From contig QHYK01000042.1 of NCBI GenBank assembly GCA_003224085.1, positions 21,480 through 85,479 of the forward strand: 64,000 bases of DNA, written 5' to 3'. Positions within the stretch are counted from its first letter, which is position 1. Each line of letters begins with the position of its first letter. This DNA is from Acidobacteriota bacterium. Lineage in GTDB: Bacteria > Acidobacteriota > Terriglobia > Acidiferrales > UBA7541. Made by a program: the position numbers and the translations under genes. The notes beneath the pieces were generated by a model. The model was not told the DNA's origin. It was given only the letters and a program-made list of their open reading frames with translations, and did no database searches. This document shows, one piece after another, positions 53,856 through 62,260 of this stretch.

Positions 53856-55433
53856 CTAGGAATAGAGCAGATTCGAGTCCGCGCATGGTGCTGATAGCTC
53901 TTTGAGGTAATTCACGGGCCCCTGCACAACAAAGCGGCGGTGATAAAGCAGGAGCGCTCGCAGACCTGCCAGTTCCTCGCCACCGCCCGCTCTCCCGGGA
54001 CCGCCGTGTAGACAGCTTGGGACCACATTGCCGTGACCAGTGTGCTGACTCCCCACCGTGGAATCCACCGCCACGATCCGGCCGTGAAGATCCCCGATGC
54101 CGAGAACGATTTCCTGCAAGAAGCCGGGATCGTTGGAAAAGACCGAGGCCACCAGCGAACCGCTTCCACGTCGAACCATAGGAATAAGATCCTTCGGGCT
54201 GTCGTAGGCAATCAGGGTCATTACCGGCCCGAATACCTCGACGTCGTGAACGTATTTCGACGCAAGCCCGTTGTTGCCGAGGAGAACCGTTGGTTGGACA
54301 AACGCCGACCTTTGCGAATCGGCATCGACCGGCTGGAAGTGCTCGTCGCCGCCAAATACAACCGAGCATTCCGTTCGCAATTTTCTTAGCCCTTCGAGAC
54401 ACGCAGCTTGCTGGGCCTTATTGACCACCGGTCCAACTTTCACTTCGGCATTGCGGGGGTTTCCTACTTTCGTGGTACTTAAGCGGGAAGAGACAGCTTC
54501 CCCGAAGGCTTTGAGGATTGGGCGAGGCGCGAAAATACGCCGGATCGTCGTACATTTCTGCCCGGCTTTTATGGACATTTCTTTCAGAACTTCTTTCACG
54601 AGGAGTTCAAAGAGATCCCTTCCGGCCGCGCCATCCGGCCCGAGAATCGCGGAGTTGATACTGTCGGCTTCAATATTCACGCGCACGGACCGGCGCAGGA
54701 CGTTGGTATGAGAGCGCACGCGTGCTGCGGTGTCCGCGGAGCCGGTGAAGGAAACAATATCCTCTTCACGAACGTGGTCGAGAAGTCCACCAGCAGAGCC
54801 ACAAACCAGCGTAATCGCGCCCGGCGGCAGAATGCCGGCCTTTACGACATCCTCCACCATCCGGTGAGCCAGCCAGGCGGTTGGGGAGGCGGGTTTCACA
54901 ACGATCGGAACACCCGACAGAAGGGCGGGCGCCGCTTTCTCGCAAAAACCCCAGGCGGGGAAATTGAACGCGTTGATGAAAACCGCCACCCCTTTGGCGG
55001 GTGTTAAAAAGTGCTGGCCCCCGAAGACGCCGGTCTTGGACAGAGACAGGGCCGCACCTTCCTTCAGCATTTGCCCGTCGGCCAGGGCACCGCCAATCTT
55101 GGCGTAATACTTCATGGTGTAGAGCGCGCCGTCGACGTCAAACGACGCATCCGCTTGCGTGGCACCGAGGTTTAGAAGCGAAATTCGGAAGTATTCATCA
55201 CGGTTGGCCGCAAGCACTTCGCCGATCTTCGCTAGCATTTCCGCCCTCTGCCCGTAGGTCAGCTGGCGCAGCGCAGGTCCGCCCGGAGTCCTTGCGAACT
55301 CGAGGGCACTGTGGAGGTCAACTCCTTCCGAAGAGATGCGCGCCAGTTCGTCTCCGGTCACTGGATCAACCAGGGCGGTGCCGGGAGCAGACCCTGCGAC
55401 CCATTTGTCAGCGAGATAGTTTGGCAGTTTCAT
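53856..55433 (-). CDS. boxD: 3,4-dehydroadipyl-CoA semialdehyde dehydrogenase (BoxD-type)
   Basis: The 525-residue aldehyde dehydrogenase has the catalytic Glu in NIEADSINSAIL and the nucleophile Cys in IKAGQKCTTIRRIF. The N-terminus MKLPNYLADKWVAGSAPGTA and FINAFNFPAWGFCEKAAPAL resemble BoxD and the PaaZ dehydrogenase domain. In the benzoyl-CoA oxidation route it oxidises the semialdehyde released by BoxC to 3,4-dehydroadipyl-CoA. It is divergent from boxR-boxC-boxB across 258 bases, which supports this role over a phenylacetate one. Confidence 0.88.
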   Translation of the reverse strand: MKLPNYLADKWVAGSAPGTALVDPVTGDELARISSEGVDLHSALEFARTPGGPALRQLTYGQRAEMLAKIGEVLAANRDEYFRISLLNLGATQADASFDVDGALYTMKYYAKIGGALADGQMLKEGAALSLSKTGVFGGQHFLTPAKGVAVFINAFNFPAWGFCEKAAPALLSGVPIVVKPASPTAWLAHRMVEDVVKAGILPPGAITLVCGSAGGLLDHVREEDIVSFTGSADTAARVRSHTNVLRRSVRVNIEADSINSAILGPDGAAGRDLFELLVKEVLKEMSIKAGQKCTTIRRIFAPRPILKAFGEAVSSRLSTTKVGNPRNAEVKVGPVVNKAQQAACLEGLRKLRTECSVVFGGDEHFQPVDADSQRSAFVQPTVLLGNNGLASKYVHDVEVFGPVMTLIAYDSPKDLIPMVRRGSGSLVASVFSNDPGFLQEIVLGIGDLHGRIVAVDSTVGSQHTGHGNVVPSCLHGGPGRAGGGEELAGLRALLLYHRRFVVQGPVNYLKELSAPCADSNLLYS

Positions 55434-55468
55434 GGAAAAACCTTCCTAGCCGAATGGCATCCATCGGC

Positions 55469-55479
55469 ATAATAGTGCA
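55469..55479 (-). promoter_or_regulatory. Candidate boxD -10 with adjacent TGCA site
   Basis: On the minus strand TGCAC runs into TATTAT (55474-55469). No strong -35 is visible. TGCA tetranucleotides are the core of operators of the related BzdR repressor. Confidence 0.35.
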
Positions 55480-55627
55480 TGTTGGACTAAACAAATTCTG
55501 GTTTGATGGGCGCATAGCGCGGGCGCATGTATCCAACTACTCCTTTAAAAACACTATGGTTAGCTGTAATGTGACGCGCGTGATGTATGGTCCTCAAACC
55601 CACTGCAGCGAAGTGCCTTTTCCTGCA

Positions 55628-55661
55628 TTGACGAGAATCCCAGCCTGTGTATTATAATGCA
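55628..55661 (+). promoter_or_regulatory. boxR promoter with overlapping TGCA site
   Basis: TTGACG (55628-55633) with TATTAT (55650-55655, spacing 16) or TATAAT (55653-55658, spacing 19) precedes boxR. TATAAT runs directly into GCA, so a TGCA site (55658-55661) overlaps the -10; another TGCA (55624-55627) abuts the -35. Confidence 0.6.
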
Positions 55662-55691
55662 AGCTGTCGATTTGTTCTGAATCTGAAATTG

Positions 55692-56603
55692 ATGGCCCCT
55701 CCACCCACCACGCAATCCAAGGCTTCCACTCTACATCCGGCTGGATGGTCTGAAAACGGTGAATTTCTCGTTTCCCTCGGCCGGCGTGTCCGGGAATTGC
55801 GTCGCCGCCGCGGGCTGACGCGCAAGCAAGTGTCGCAAGAAGCAGAGGTTTCCGAACGGCACCTCGCGCAACTGGAAGCGGGCGAGGGAAACATCTCGGT
55901 AGTCCTGCTGCAGAGGATCGCCCGGGCTCTGAGTGTACCCATCGGCGATTTATTTTCGCCGCAAACCGACGAGACGACGGAGAAGAGATTGATCCAAAGA
56001 TTTCTGGAGCACCTGCCACAGCACCGGCTTGAAGACGTAGTCTTCCGCCTGATGCGCGATTTTGGCCACGAAGAAAAGATGCGCCGGATGCGCATCGCCT
56101 TGATCGGCATGCGCGGGGCAGGCAAGTCCACCCTGGGAGCGAAGCTGGCCGCGGAAACCAGCAACCGCTTCATCGAGCTAGACCAGGAGATCGAAAAAGA
56201 CACGGGAATGCCGCTGGGCGAGATTTTCTCTCTCTACGGGCAATCTGGTTTTCGCGCGATGGAGAAGCGCACGCTCGAAAAAGTGCTGAAAGAGAACCAC
56301 CGGGCAGTAATTTCCGCGGGAGGCGGAGTTGTCTCGGAGAAAGAGACCTTCGATTATCTCCTCTCCCGCTGCTATACGGTCTGGATCAAGGCGCGACCGG
56401 AAGAACACATGTCGCGCGTAATGGCGCAGGGCGATTTTCGTCCCATGGCGGCGAACGATCAGGCGATGGAAGATTTGCGCCGCATATTGGAAGCCCGCGA
56501 ATCCCTTTACCGGAAAGCGGACCTGGTACTGGATACTTCCGGAACTTCCGTGGAAGAGAGCTTTGCAAGACTGAAAGCAACGTTGCAAGCGAACTTGCAA
56601 TAG
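55692..56603 (+). CDS. boxR: BoxR-type repressor: XRE helix-turn-helix fused to shikimate kinase-like domain
   Basis: The product of about 303 residues starts at MAPPPTTQSKAST. An upstream ATG at 55647 lies inside the promoter and is unlikely. Residues near 20-80 form an XRE helix-turn-helix (TRKQVSQEAEVSERHLAQLE). The second half is shikimate kinase-like with Walker A (GMRGAGKST), FIELDQEIEKDTG and VISAGGGVVSEKE. This architecture is that of BzdR/BoxR, which sense benzoyl-CoA through the kinase-like part. It lies at the head of the boxC-boxB unit and faces boxD, the expected place for a local repressor. Confidence 0.92.
   Translation: MAPPPTTQSKASTLHPAGWSENGEFLVSLGRRVRELRRRRGLTRKQVSQEAEVSERHLAQLEAGEGNISVVLLQRIARALSVPIGDLFSPQTDETTEKRLIQRFLEHLPQHRLEDVVFRLMRDFGHEEKMRRMRIALIGMRGAGKSTLGAKLAAETSNRFIELDQEIEKDTGMPLGEIFSLYGQSGFRAMEKRTLEKVLKENHRAVISAGGGVVSEKETFDYLLSRCYTVWIKARPEEHMSRVMAQGDFRPMAANDQAMEDLRRILEARESLYRKADLVLDTSGTSVEESFARLKATLQANLQ
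56583..56600. promoter_or_regulatory. TTGCAAG-CGAA-CTTGCAA palindrome before boxC
   Basis: Two perfect 7-base arms around CGAA lie in the last codons of boxR and end next to the boxC ribosome site. The arms contain TGCA, spaced by eight bases, resembling BzdR-type half-sites. It may be an operator or an mRNA hairpin affecting boxC translation. Confidence 0.45.
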
Positions 56604-56612
56604 GAGGATGGC

Positions 56613-58292
56613 GTGGACGTGGCGGTCACTCAAGAAGCGAAGAGGAAACCAGCGGCGGTGGACTACCAGACCGAGCCTTCGCGTTACAAGCACTGGCGGC
56701 TCTCCTTCGACGGTCCGGTGGCCACGCTCACCATGGACGTGGCGGAAGACGGCGGGATTCGTCCCGGCTACAAACTCAAGCTGAATTCCTACGACCTGGG
56801 CGTGGACATCGAACTCCACGACGCGCTGCAGCGCATCCGCTTTGAGCATCCCGAGATTCGTTCGGTGGTCTTTGCCAGCGCGAAGAATCGCATTTTTTGC
56901 TCCGGGGCAAACATTTACATGCTCGGCCTTTCCTCGCACGCCTGGAAAGTGAATTTCTGCAAGTTTACGAATGAAACGCGGATAGGCATCGAAGATGCAA
57001 GCCGGAATTCAGGCCTTAAGTTTCTCGCCGCGTGCAATGGAACAACCGCGGGTGGAGGGTATGAACTGGCGCTGGCCTGCGATGAAATTGTCCTCGTCGA
57101 CGACCGTTCGTCCGCTGTGAGCCTGCCTGAGCTTCCTCTGCTCGGAGTCCTGCCGGGAACCGGCGGGCTGACGCGACTGACCGACAAGCGAAAAGTTCGC
57201 AAAGATCTTGCCGACCTGTTCTGCACCAACCAGGACGGGGTGCGCGGCCAAAGGGCAAAAGACTGGCGACTGGTGGATGGGGTCGTCAAGCCACAGCAGT
57301 TTGCAGAGCAGGTCAGGCACCGCGCGCTGAAGCTTGCCGAATTGTCCGATCGCCCGGTGGGGGCGATAGGGGTATCGTTGACGCCGCTAGAGAAAGAGAC
57401 GGACGAAGCAGGCCTGCATTACAAACACGTGGATGTGCAGTTCAACCGGGCGGCCCGCACCGCGACAATGACTGTTCGGGTTGCTAAATCCGTTGACCTA
57501 CAAACGGCCGAACAAGCTTATGCGGCTGGCGCGAACTGGTGGCCGCTGCAGATGGCACGCGAACTCGATGACGCCATCCTCAGCCTGCGGACCAACGAAC
57601 TCGAATTGGGCCTCTGGGTGCTGAAAACGGCCGGAAACCCGGACGCCGTTCTTGCGATGGACAAATTTATCTTGAGCCATCAGGACAATTGGTTCGTCCG
57701 CGAAGTGCTGGGGATGATGCGGCGCACCTTCGCGCGGCTCGAAGTGACGTCGCGCTCGATTTACGCCGTCGTCGAACCGGGCTCCTGTTTCGCAGGCACG
57801 CTATTGGAATTGGCCCTGGCCGCCGACCGCATTTATATGCGAGACACGGAAGAGGGTGACCGCACCACCATGACGCTGTCCGAGATGAACTTCGGGCCGC
57901 TGCCAATGGTGAATCGCCTTTCGCGTCTCGCCGCGCGCTTTTACGAAGACGCCGCCCAAATCGAATCTCTTCGCAGTCAAATTGGCAAGAAGCTTTCCCC
58001 GCGCGAAGCGCTTGATGCTGGCCTCGTCACCGCCGCGCCTGATGATCTGGATTGGGAAGATGAGATTCGCCAGGCGATGGAATCGCGCGCCGCGCAATCC
58101 CCCGATGCACTGACCGGTCTCGAGGCGAACTTGCGGTTTGGGCCCAAAGAAACGACGGAAACGCGCATTTTCGGACGCTTGTCGGCGTGGCAAAACTGGA
58201 TCTTCATCCGGCCGAACGCCATTGGCCCGAACGGAGCGTTGAAAGTCTACGGAACGGGGGCACCAGTGAAGTTCGACTGCGAAAAAGTTTAG
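56613..58292 (+). CDS. boxC: Benzoyl-CoA-dihydrodiol lyase (BoxC)
   Basis: The 559-residue protein starts at GTG 56613 with AGGAGG six bases upstream. It is a double crotonase-like protein. The first unit has SVVFASAKNRIFCSGANIYM and AACNGTTAGGGYELALACDE with PELPLLGVLPGTGG; the second has VEPGSCFAGTLLELALAADR. This length and these motifs fit BoxC, which hydrolytically opens the ring of 2,3-epoxybenzoyl-CoA and releases formate plus the 3,4-dehydroadipyl-CoA semialdehyde. It follows boxR by nine bases and precedes boxB by 33. Confidence 0.95.
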   Translation: MDVAVTQEAKRKPAAVDYQTEPSRYKHWRLSFDGPVATLTMDVAEDGGIRPGYKLKLNSYDLGVDIELHDALQRIRFEHPEIRSVVFASAKNRIFCSGANIYMLGLSSHAWKVNFCKFTNETRIGIEDASRNSGLKFLAACNGTTAGGGYELALACDEIVLVDDRSSAVSLPELPLLGVLPGTGGLTRLTDKRKVRKDLADLFCTNQDGVRGQRAKDWRLVDGVVKPQQFAEQVRHRALKLAELSDRPVGAIGVSLTPLEKETDEAGLHYKHVDVQFNRAARTATMTVRVAKSVDLQTAEQAYAAGANWWPLQMARELDDAILSLRTNELELGLWVLKTAGNPDAVLAMDKFILSHQDNWFVREVLGMMRRTFARLEVTSRSIYAVVEPGSCFAGTLLELALAADRIYMRDTEEGDRTTMTLSEMNFGPLPMVNRLSRLAARFYEDAAQIESLRSQIGKKLSPREALDAGLVTAAPDDLDWEDEIRQAMESRAAQSPDALTGLEANLRFGPKETTETRIFGRLSAWQNWIFIRPNAIGPNGALKVYGTGAPVKFDCEKV

Positions 58293-58325
58293 TTCACAGA
58301 TTCTGAAGAGGTCTGAGGGGCATTT

Positions 58326-59750
58326 ATGATCAACTACACGGAGAGAATTCCAAACAACGTGGATTTGGGAAGAGACCGCGTTCTGCAGCGCGCACTCGAG
58401 CATTGGCAGCCGGCGTTTCTCGGCTGGTGGTACGACATGGGCCCCGCCGAGAGCCGCAATTACGATGTTTACCTGCGCACCGCTGTCAGCGTGGAACCGG
58501 ACGGCTGGGCGCAATTTGACTACGTGAAGATGCCCGAATATCGCTGGGGGATTTTCCTGCAACCGCGCGATGAAAAAAGGCCGGTGAATTTTGGTACGCA
58601 CAAAGGCCAACCCGCCTGGCAGGATGTGCCGGGCGAATATCGCTCCACGTTGCGGCGCATCATTGTCACGCAAGGCGACACCGAGCCGGCTTCGGTGGAG
58701 CAGCAGAAGATGCTTGGACTTTCTTGTCCCTCTTTGTACGACCTCCGAAACATTTTTCAGGTGAACGTCGAGGAAGGGCGCCATTTGTGGGCGATGGTGT
58801 ATCTGCTGCATCGCTACTTTGGCCGCGACGGCCGCGAAGAAGCCGAGGCTTTGCTCGCGCGGCGCTCCGGCGATACCGACAATCCTCGCATCCTCGGCGC
58901 GTTTAACGAACCGACGCCAGACTGGCTCGCGTTTTACATGTTTACGTTTTTTACTGACCGCGACGGCAAATTCCAGCTTTGCGCGCTGGCGGAATCTGGC
59001 TTCGATCCGCTCGCTCGCACTTGCCGGTTCATGCTGACCGAAGAGGCCCATCATATGTTCGTGGGCGAAACCGGCGTGAGTCGCATTATTCAGCGGACTT
59101 GCGAAGTAATGAAAGGAAACAAAGTCGAGGACCCCTCCGACGTTCGCGCGCTCGGCGTCATCGACCTGCCCACCATCCAGAAGTACCTGAATTTTCACTA
59201 TAGCGTGACACTCGATCTTTACGGTTCCGAGGTTTCTTCAAACGCAGCAAATTACTTTACCAGCGGTCTAAAAGGGCGCTTTCGCGAAACAAAGTTGGAG
59301 GACGATCATGTGCTCATCGATGCCTCCTATCCAGTTTCAGAAGTTGTCGGCGACAAAATCGTGACCAAGGATGTTCCCGCACTAACGGCGCTGAACGAGC
59401 GTCTTCGCGATGACTATATCGAGGAGATTGCCGACGGCGTCAGCCGCTGGCAAAGAGTGATCGACCAGGCCGGAATTCCCTTCCGCTTGACCTTGCCGCA
59501 CAAGGGTTTTCACCGGGCAATCGGAAACTTCGCGGGACATTTCATCAGCCCCGGTGGCGGCGTGCTCATCGAGGAAGCCTGGAGGAAGCACGAATTCGAA
59601 TGGCTGCCAAGCCCGAAAGATTATGAATTTGTGCAATCGCTCATGAGCGGCCGCGCGACCGAGCCGGGACAATTCGCCAACTGGATTGCCCCGCCGCTCC
59701 GTGGCATCAACAATAAACCCTTGAATTTCGAGTACGTCCGCTTTAACTGA
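58326..59750 (+). CDS. boxB: Benzoyl-CoA 2,3-epoxidase, diiron subunit (BoxB)
   Basis: The 474-residue protein has the BoxB start MINYTERIPNNVDLGRDRVL. Glu120, Glu150, His153, Asp211, Glu240 and His243 (in QGDTEP, NVEEGRH, FTDRDG and TEEAHHMF) stand where I recall the diiron ligands of the Azoarcus enzyme, without any shift in numbering. BoxB uses O2 and electrons from BoxA to make the 2,3-epoxide of benzoyl-CoA in the cytoplasm. GAGGGG precedes the ATG. BoxA is not in the window, so another reductase or a distant boxA must serve. Confidence 0.95.
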   Translation: MINYTERIPNNVDLGRDRVLQRALEHWQPAFLGWWYDMGPAESRNYDVYLRTAVSVEPDGWAQFDYVKMPEYRWGIFLQPRDEKRPVNFGTHKGQPAWQDVPGEYRSTLRRIIVTQGDTEPASVEQQKMLGLSCPSLYDLRNIFQVNVEEGRHLWAMVYLLHRYFGRDGREEAEALLARRSGDTDNPRILGAFNEPTPDWLAFYMFTFFTDRDGKFQLCALAESGFDPLARTCRFMLTEEAHHMFVGETGVSRIIQRTCEVMKGNKVEDPSDVRALGVIDLPTIQKYLNFHYSVTLDLYGSEVSSNAANYFTSGLKGRFRETKLEDDHVLIDASYPVSEVVGDKIVTKDVPALTALNERLRDDYIEEIADGVSRWQRVIDQAGIPFRLTLPHKGFHRAIGNFAGHFISPGGGVLIEEAWRKHEFEWLPSPKDYEFVQSLMSGRATEPGQFANWIAPPLRGINNKPLNFEYVRFN

Positions 59751-59787
59751 TGCCAAATTGATTCTGTCTGCCCTAAGGCGGAGCTCC

Positions 59788-60636
59788 GTGCAGCCGATCA
59801 TCGATATCCACGTCCATATCATGCCGTACAGCATGATGAAGCCCTCCGCGATGGAGTTGATAAAGAAGGGGCGCAATGACTACGCGGACGTGGAACGCTA
59901 CTGCGCCGACGCCAAATCCTTCCTGGCATTCCTGGACACGCTTGGCGTAGAACGCGCGGGACTCATCAACTACGTCGCGCCGACAATTATTGGCTTTACT
60001 CCGGAGGTGAACGACTGGAGTGCCAAATACTGCCGCGCGGCGCCTGACCGGCTCATCGCGTTTGGCGGTGTACTCCCTGGAACCGTTCCCGATCCCGGCG
60101 CCGAAGTCGACCGACTTGCCAAGCTCGGCATTCGCGCGATCAAGATGCATCCTTCGCATCAAGCGCTTTCGCCGAACGACTACATGGACGGTAACCGCGG
60201 CTTGGCCGCGGTTTACGAACGCGCGCAGGCCAACCGCATGCCGGTCATGATCCACACTGGAACTTCGATTTTCCCGGGAGCGCGAAACTTGCACGCGCAA
60301 CCAATGCTTTGCGATGACATCTGTGTTGATTATCCGAATCTCGTGGTCATTCTGGCGCACGGTGGCCGGCCGCTTTGGATGAATGAAGCGTTCTTTCTGG
60401 TGCGCCGTCACAAGAATATGTACATGGACATTTCCGGAATTCCGCCACAGAAACTACTCGAATATTTCCCGCGCATCGAGGAGATTGCCGACAAAGTCCT
60501 GTGGGGCACGGACTGGCCCGGGCCGGGCGTTCCCGAGATCAAAGGAAACATCGAAAAATTCATGGCCCTGCCGATAGGCGAAGCCGCAAAACGAAAAATC
60601 TTGTACGACAACGCGGCGCGGCTGTTCCCGAAATAG
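59788..60636 (+). CDS. Amidohydrolase 2 family metal-dependent hydrolase or decarboxylase
   Basis: The 282-residue protein begins MQPIIDIHVHIMPYSMMKPS from GTG 59788 with AGGCGGAG upstream. Metal ligands of the ACMSD/resorcylate decarboxylase-like family are visible: HVH in the first strand, MIHTGTSIFPG (His), VILAHGGRPLW (His) and WGTDWPGPG (Asp). Its place directly behind boxB suggests a role in aromatic acid turnover, perhaps as a decarboxylase or ring-product hydrolase. No standard step of the box route needs it. Confidence 0.8.
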   Translation: MQPIIDIHVHIMPYSMMKPSAMELIKKGRNDYADVERYCADAKSFLAFLDTLGVERAGLINYVAPTIIGFTPEVNDWSAKYCRAAPDRLIAFGGVLPGTVPDPGAEVDRLAKLGIRAIKMHPSHQALSPNDYMDGNRGLAAVYERAQANRMPVMIHTGTSIFPGARNLHAQPMLCDDICVDYPNLVVILAHGGRPLWMNEAFFLVRRHKNMYMDISGIPPQKLLEYFPRIEEIADKVLWGTDWPGPGVPEIKGNIEKFMALPIGEAAKRKILYDNAARLFPK

Positions 60637-60713
60637 GGCGGCAGCCGCTTTCCGGAGAAGCGAGGAGCCGTATTCTCGAGTGCAAGGGATTTTCGCAGAT
60701 TTTGTTTACCAAA

Positions 60714-60750
60714 TTGGGACGCGTCGTAACTGGTCTAAATTAAATTAGAC
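60714..60750 (+). promoter_or_regulatory. Promoter with overlapping operator before the CoA ligase
   Basis: TTGGGA (60714-60719), 16 bases and TAAATT (60736-60741) form a weak promoter. A near-palindrome GTCTAAATTAAATTAGAC (60733-60750, 16 of 18 symmetric) covers the -10, the position of a repressor site. Confidence 0.45.
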
Positions 60751-60780
60751 TAATTGCCCGCCGCAAGATTCGATCCGGTC

Positions 60781-62082
60781 ATGACCAGCCTGGACCCACT
60801 CCTGGAGAACGCGCCGCGCGACCAATTGCGCGAAGTGCAGTGGCCAAAGCTCCACCAATTGCTTCGAATCGTTTTTGCCAGAAACCGCTTCTACACCAGA
60901 AAATGGCGCGAAGCAGGCATCGAGCTTGACGACATAAGATCGCTGTCCGACATGCGCAAGCTTCCTTTTACTCATAAATCGGAGCTGGTTCGCGCCCAAG
61001 AGGAAGCGCCTCCCTTCGGAACAAACGCCACTTTTCCGCTGCAAGCCTACTCGCGCGTGCATCAGACCTCCGGAACGACCGGCTTCCCCTTGCGCGTGGT
61101 AGACACTCCCGAGAGTTGGGAGTGGTGGGGCCGATGCTGGGGATATGTGCTGCGGGGTGCGGGCGTTACGGCAAGGGACCGAGTGTTTCTTCCATTCTCG
61201 TTTGGTCCGTTCATCGGATTCTGGGCCGCTGTCGAAGGAGTGCGACAACTCGGCGCCATGATGATTCCCGGCGGCGGATGGGATTCCTTCCAGCGTCTTC
61301 ATGTGATGCGGGACCTCGGAGCGACCGTGATTTGCTGCACGCCAACTTATGCTCTCCGGCTGGCAGAAGTCGCCCGAGAAAATAAATTTGATTTGCGATC
61401 CATCCCTGTCCGCGCGCTGATCCACGCCGGAGAGCCCGGAGCGAACGTCCCACAAACCAAAGCGCGCATCGAATCCGCATGGAATGCGAAGTGCTTCGAC
61501 CACGCGGGCGCTTCGGAAGTAGGCGCGCACAGTTTCGAATGCGAGGTTCAGCCGGGCGGAATTCATGTCATCGAAAGCGAATTCATCGCGGAAGTGATCG
61601 ACCCTCAATCCGGAAAAGAAATCCAGCCAGGCGAAACCGGAGAACTAGTCATTACCAATCTTGAGCGGCCGGGATTTCCGGTCATTCGCTACCGCACCGG
61701 CGATCTCGTTCGAATGAATTTGTGCCCCTGCGCCTGCGGCAGAACCTTTGGCCGATTTGATGGTGGTCTTCTCGGCCGCGTTGATGACATGGTGATCATT
61801 CGCGGCGTCAACGTCTACCCCACGGCCCTGGAGAACGTTATTCGCCAGTTTCCCACTGTCGATGAATTTCAAATCACGGTGAAAACGCGGCAGGAAATGC
61901 AGCAGCTGGAGGTACAAATCGAGGTCCATTCCGGCGGCGATGCCGAGGGTGTGCGCAGGGGCGTCGAGCAAGCCATCTATCAAGCGCTTTCCCTGCGTCC
62001 GACCGTGACGGTGGCGCCGCCTGGTTCCCTTGCGCGCTTTGAAATGAAAGCGCGCCGCTTCCAGCGCCTGGATCAAACCTAG
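60781..62082 (+). CDS. PaaK-type aryl-CoA ligase
   Basis: The 433-residue protein begins MTSLDPLLENAPRDQLREVQ. It has the AMP-binding P-loop HQTSGTTGFPLRV, later FDHAGASEVGAHSFECE, PVIRYRTGDLVRM and the C-terminal hinge RVDDMVIIRGVNVYPTALEN, all as in phenylacetate-CoA ligases. In this setting it most likely activates benzoate, a hydroxybenzoate or a related acid to its CoA thioester, feeding BoxB. Benzoate-CoA ligases of known box clusters belong to a different branch, so the specificity is inference. It has its own promoter-operator. Confidence 0.85.
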   Translation: MTSLDPLLENAPRDQLREVQWPKLHQLLRIVFARNRFYTRKWREAGIELDDIRSLSDMRKLPFTHKSELVRAQEEAPPFGTNATFPLQAYSRVHQTSGTTGFPLRVVDTPESWEWWGRCWGYVLRGAGVTARDRVFLPFSFGPFIGFWAAVEGVRQLGAMMIPGGGWDSFQRLHVMRDLGATVICCTPTYALRLAEVARENKFDLRSIPVRALIHAGEPGANVPQTKARIESAWNAKCFDHAGASEVGAHSFECEVQPGGIHVIESEFIAEVIDPQSGKEIQPGETGELVITNLERPGFPVIRYRTGDLVRMNLCPCACGRTFGRFDGGLLGRVDDMVIIRGVNVYPTALENVIRQFPTVDEFQITVKTRQEMQQLEVQIEVHSGGDAEGVRRGVEQAIYQALSLRPTVTVAPPGSLARFEMKARRFQRLDQT

Positions 62083-62224
62083 CTGGAAGGCTCCGCTGGC
62101 GGTTTCCTGCGGTTGGACAGAACTTAGATAGCCGATGGCCGCGCAAACGACATACTCGAAAGCCAAGACCGTGAGCACACAACCTTGCGCGGCCCAAACA
62201 TCCTATTGTGAACATACATTCGTT

Positions 62225-62244
62225 TTCTGAACATTTGTTCAGAA
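62225..62244. promoter_or_regulatory. TetR-family operator palindrome
   Basis: TTCTGAAC-ATTT-GTTCAGAA is a perfect inverted repeat with 8-base arms, 16 bases before the TetR start. TTGACA (62249-62254) lies next to it. Autorepression by the TetR protein is the simplest reading. Confidence 0.65.
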
Positions 62245-62260
62245 TATCTTGACAGGGTAA

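Noticed and set aside
57801..59198. A 465-codon open frame on the minus strand across boxC and boxB
   Set aside because: It is the antisense shadow of two well-supported genes in GC-rich DNA; its translation resembles no family and has no ribosome site.
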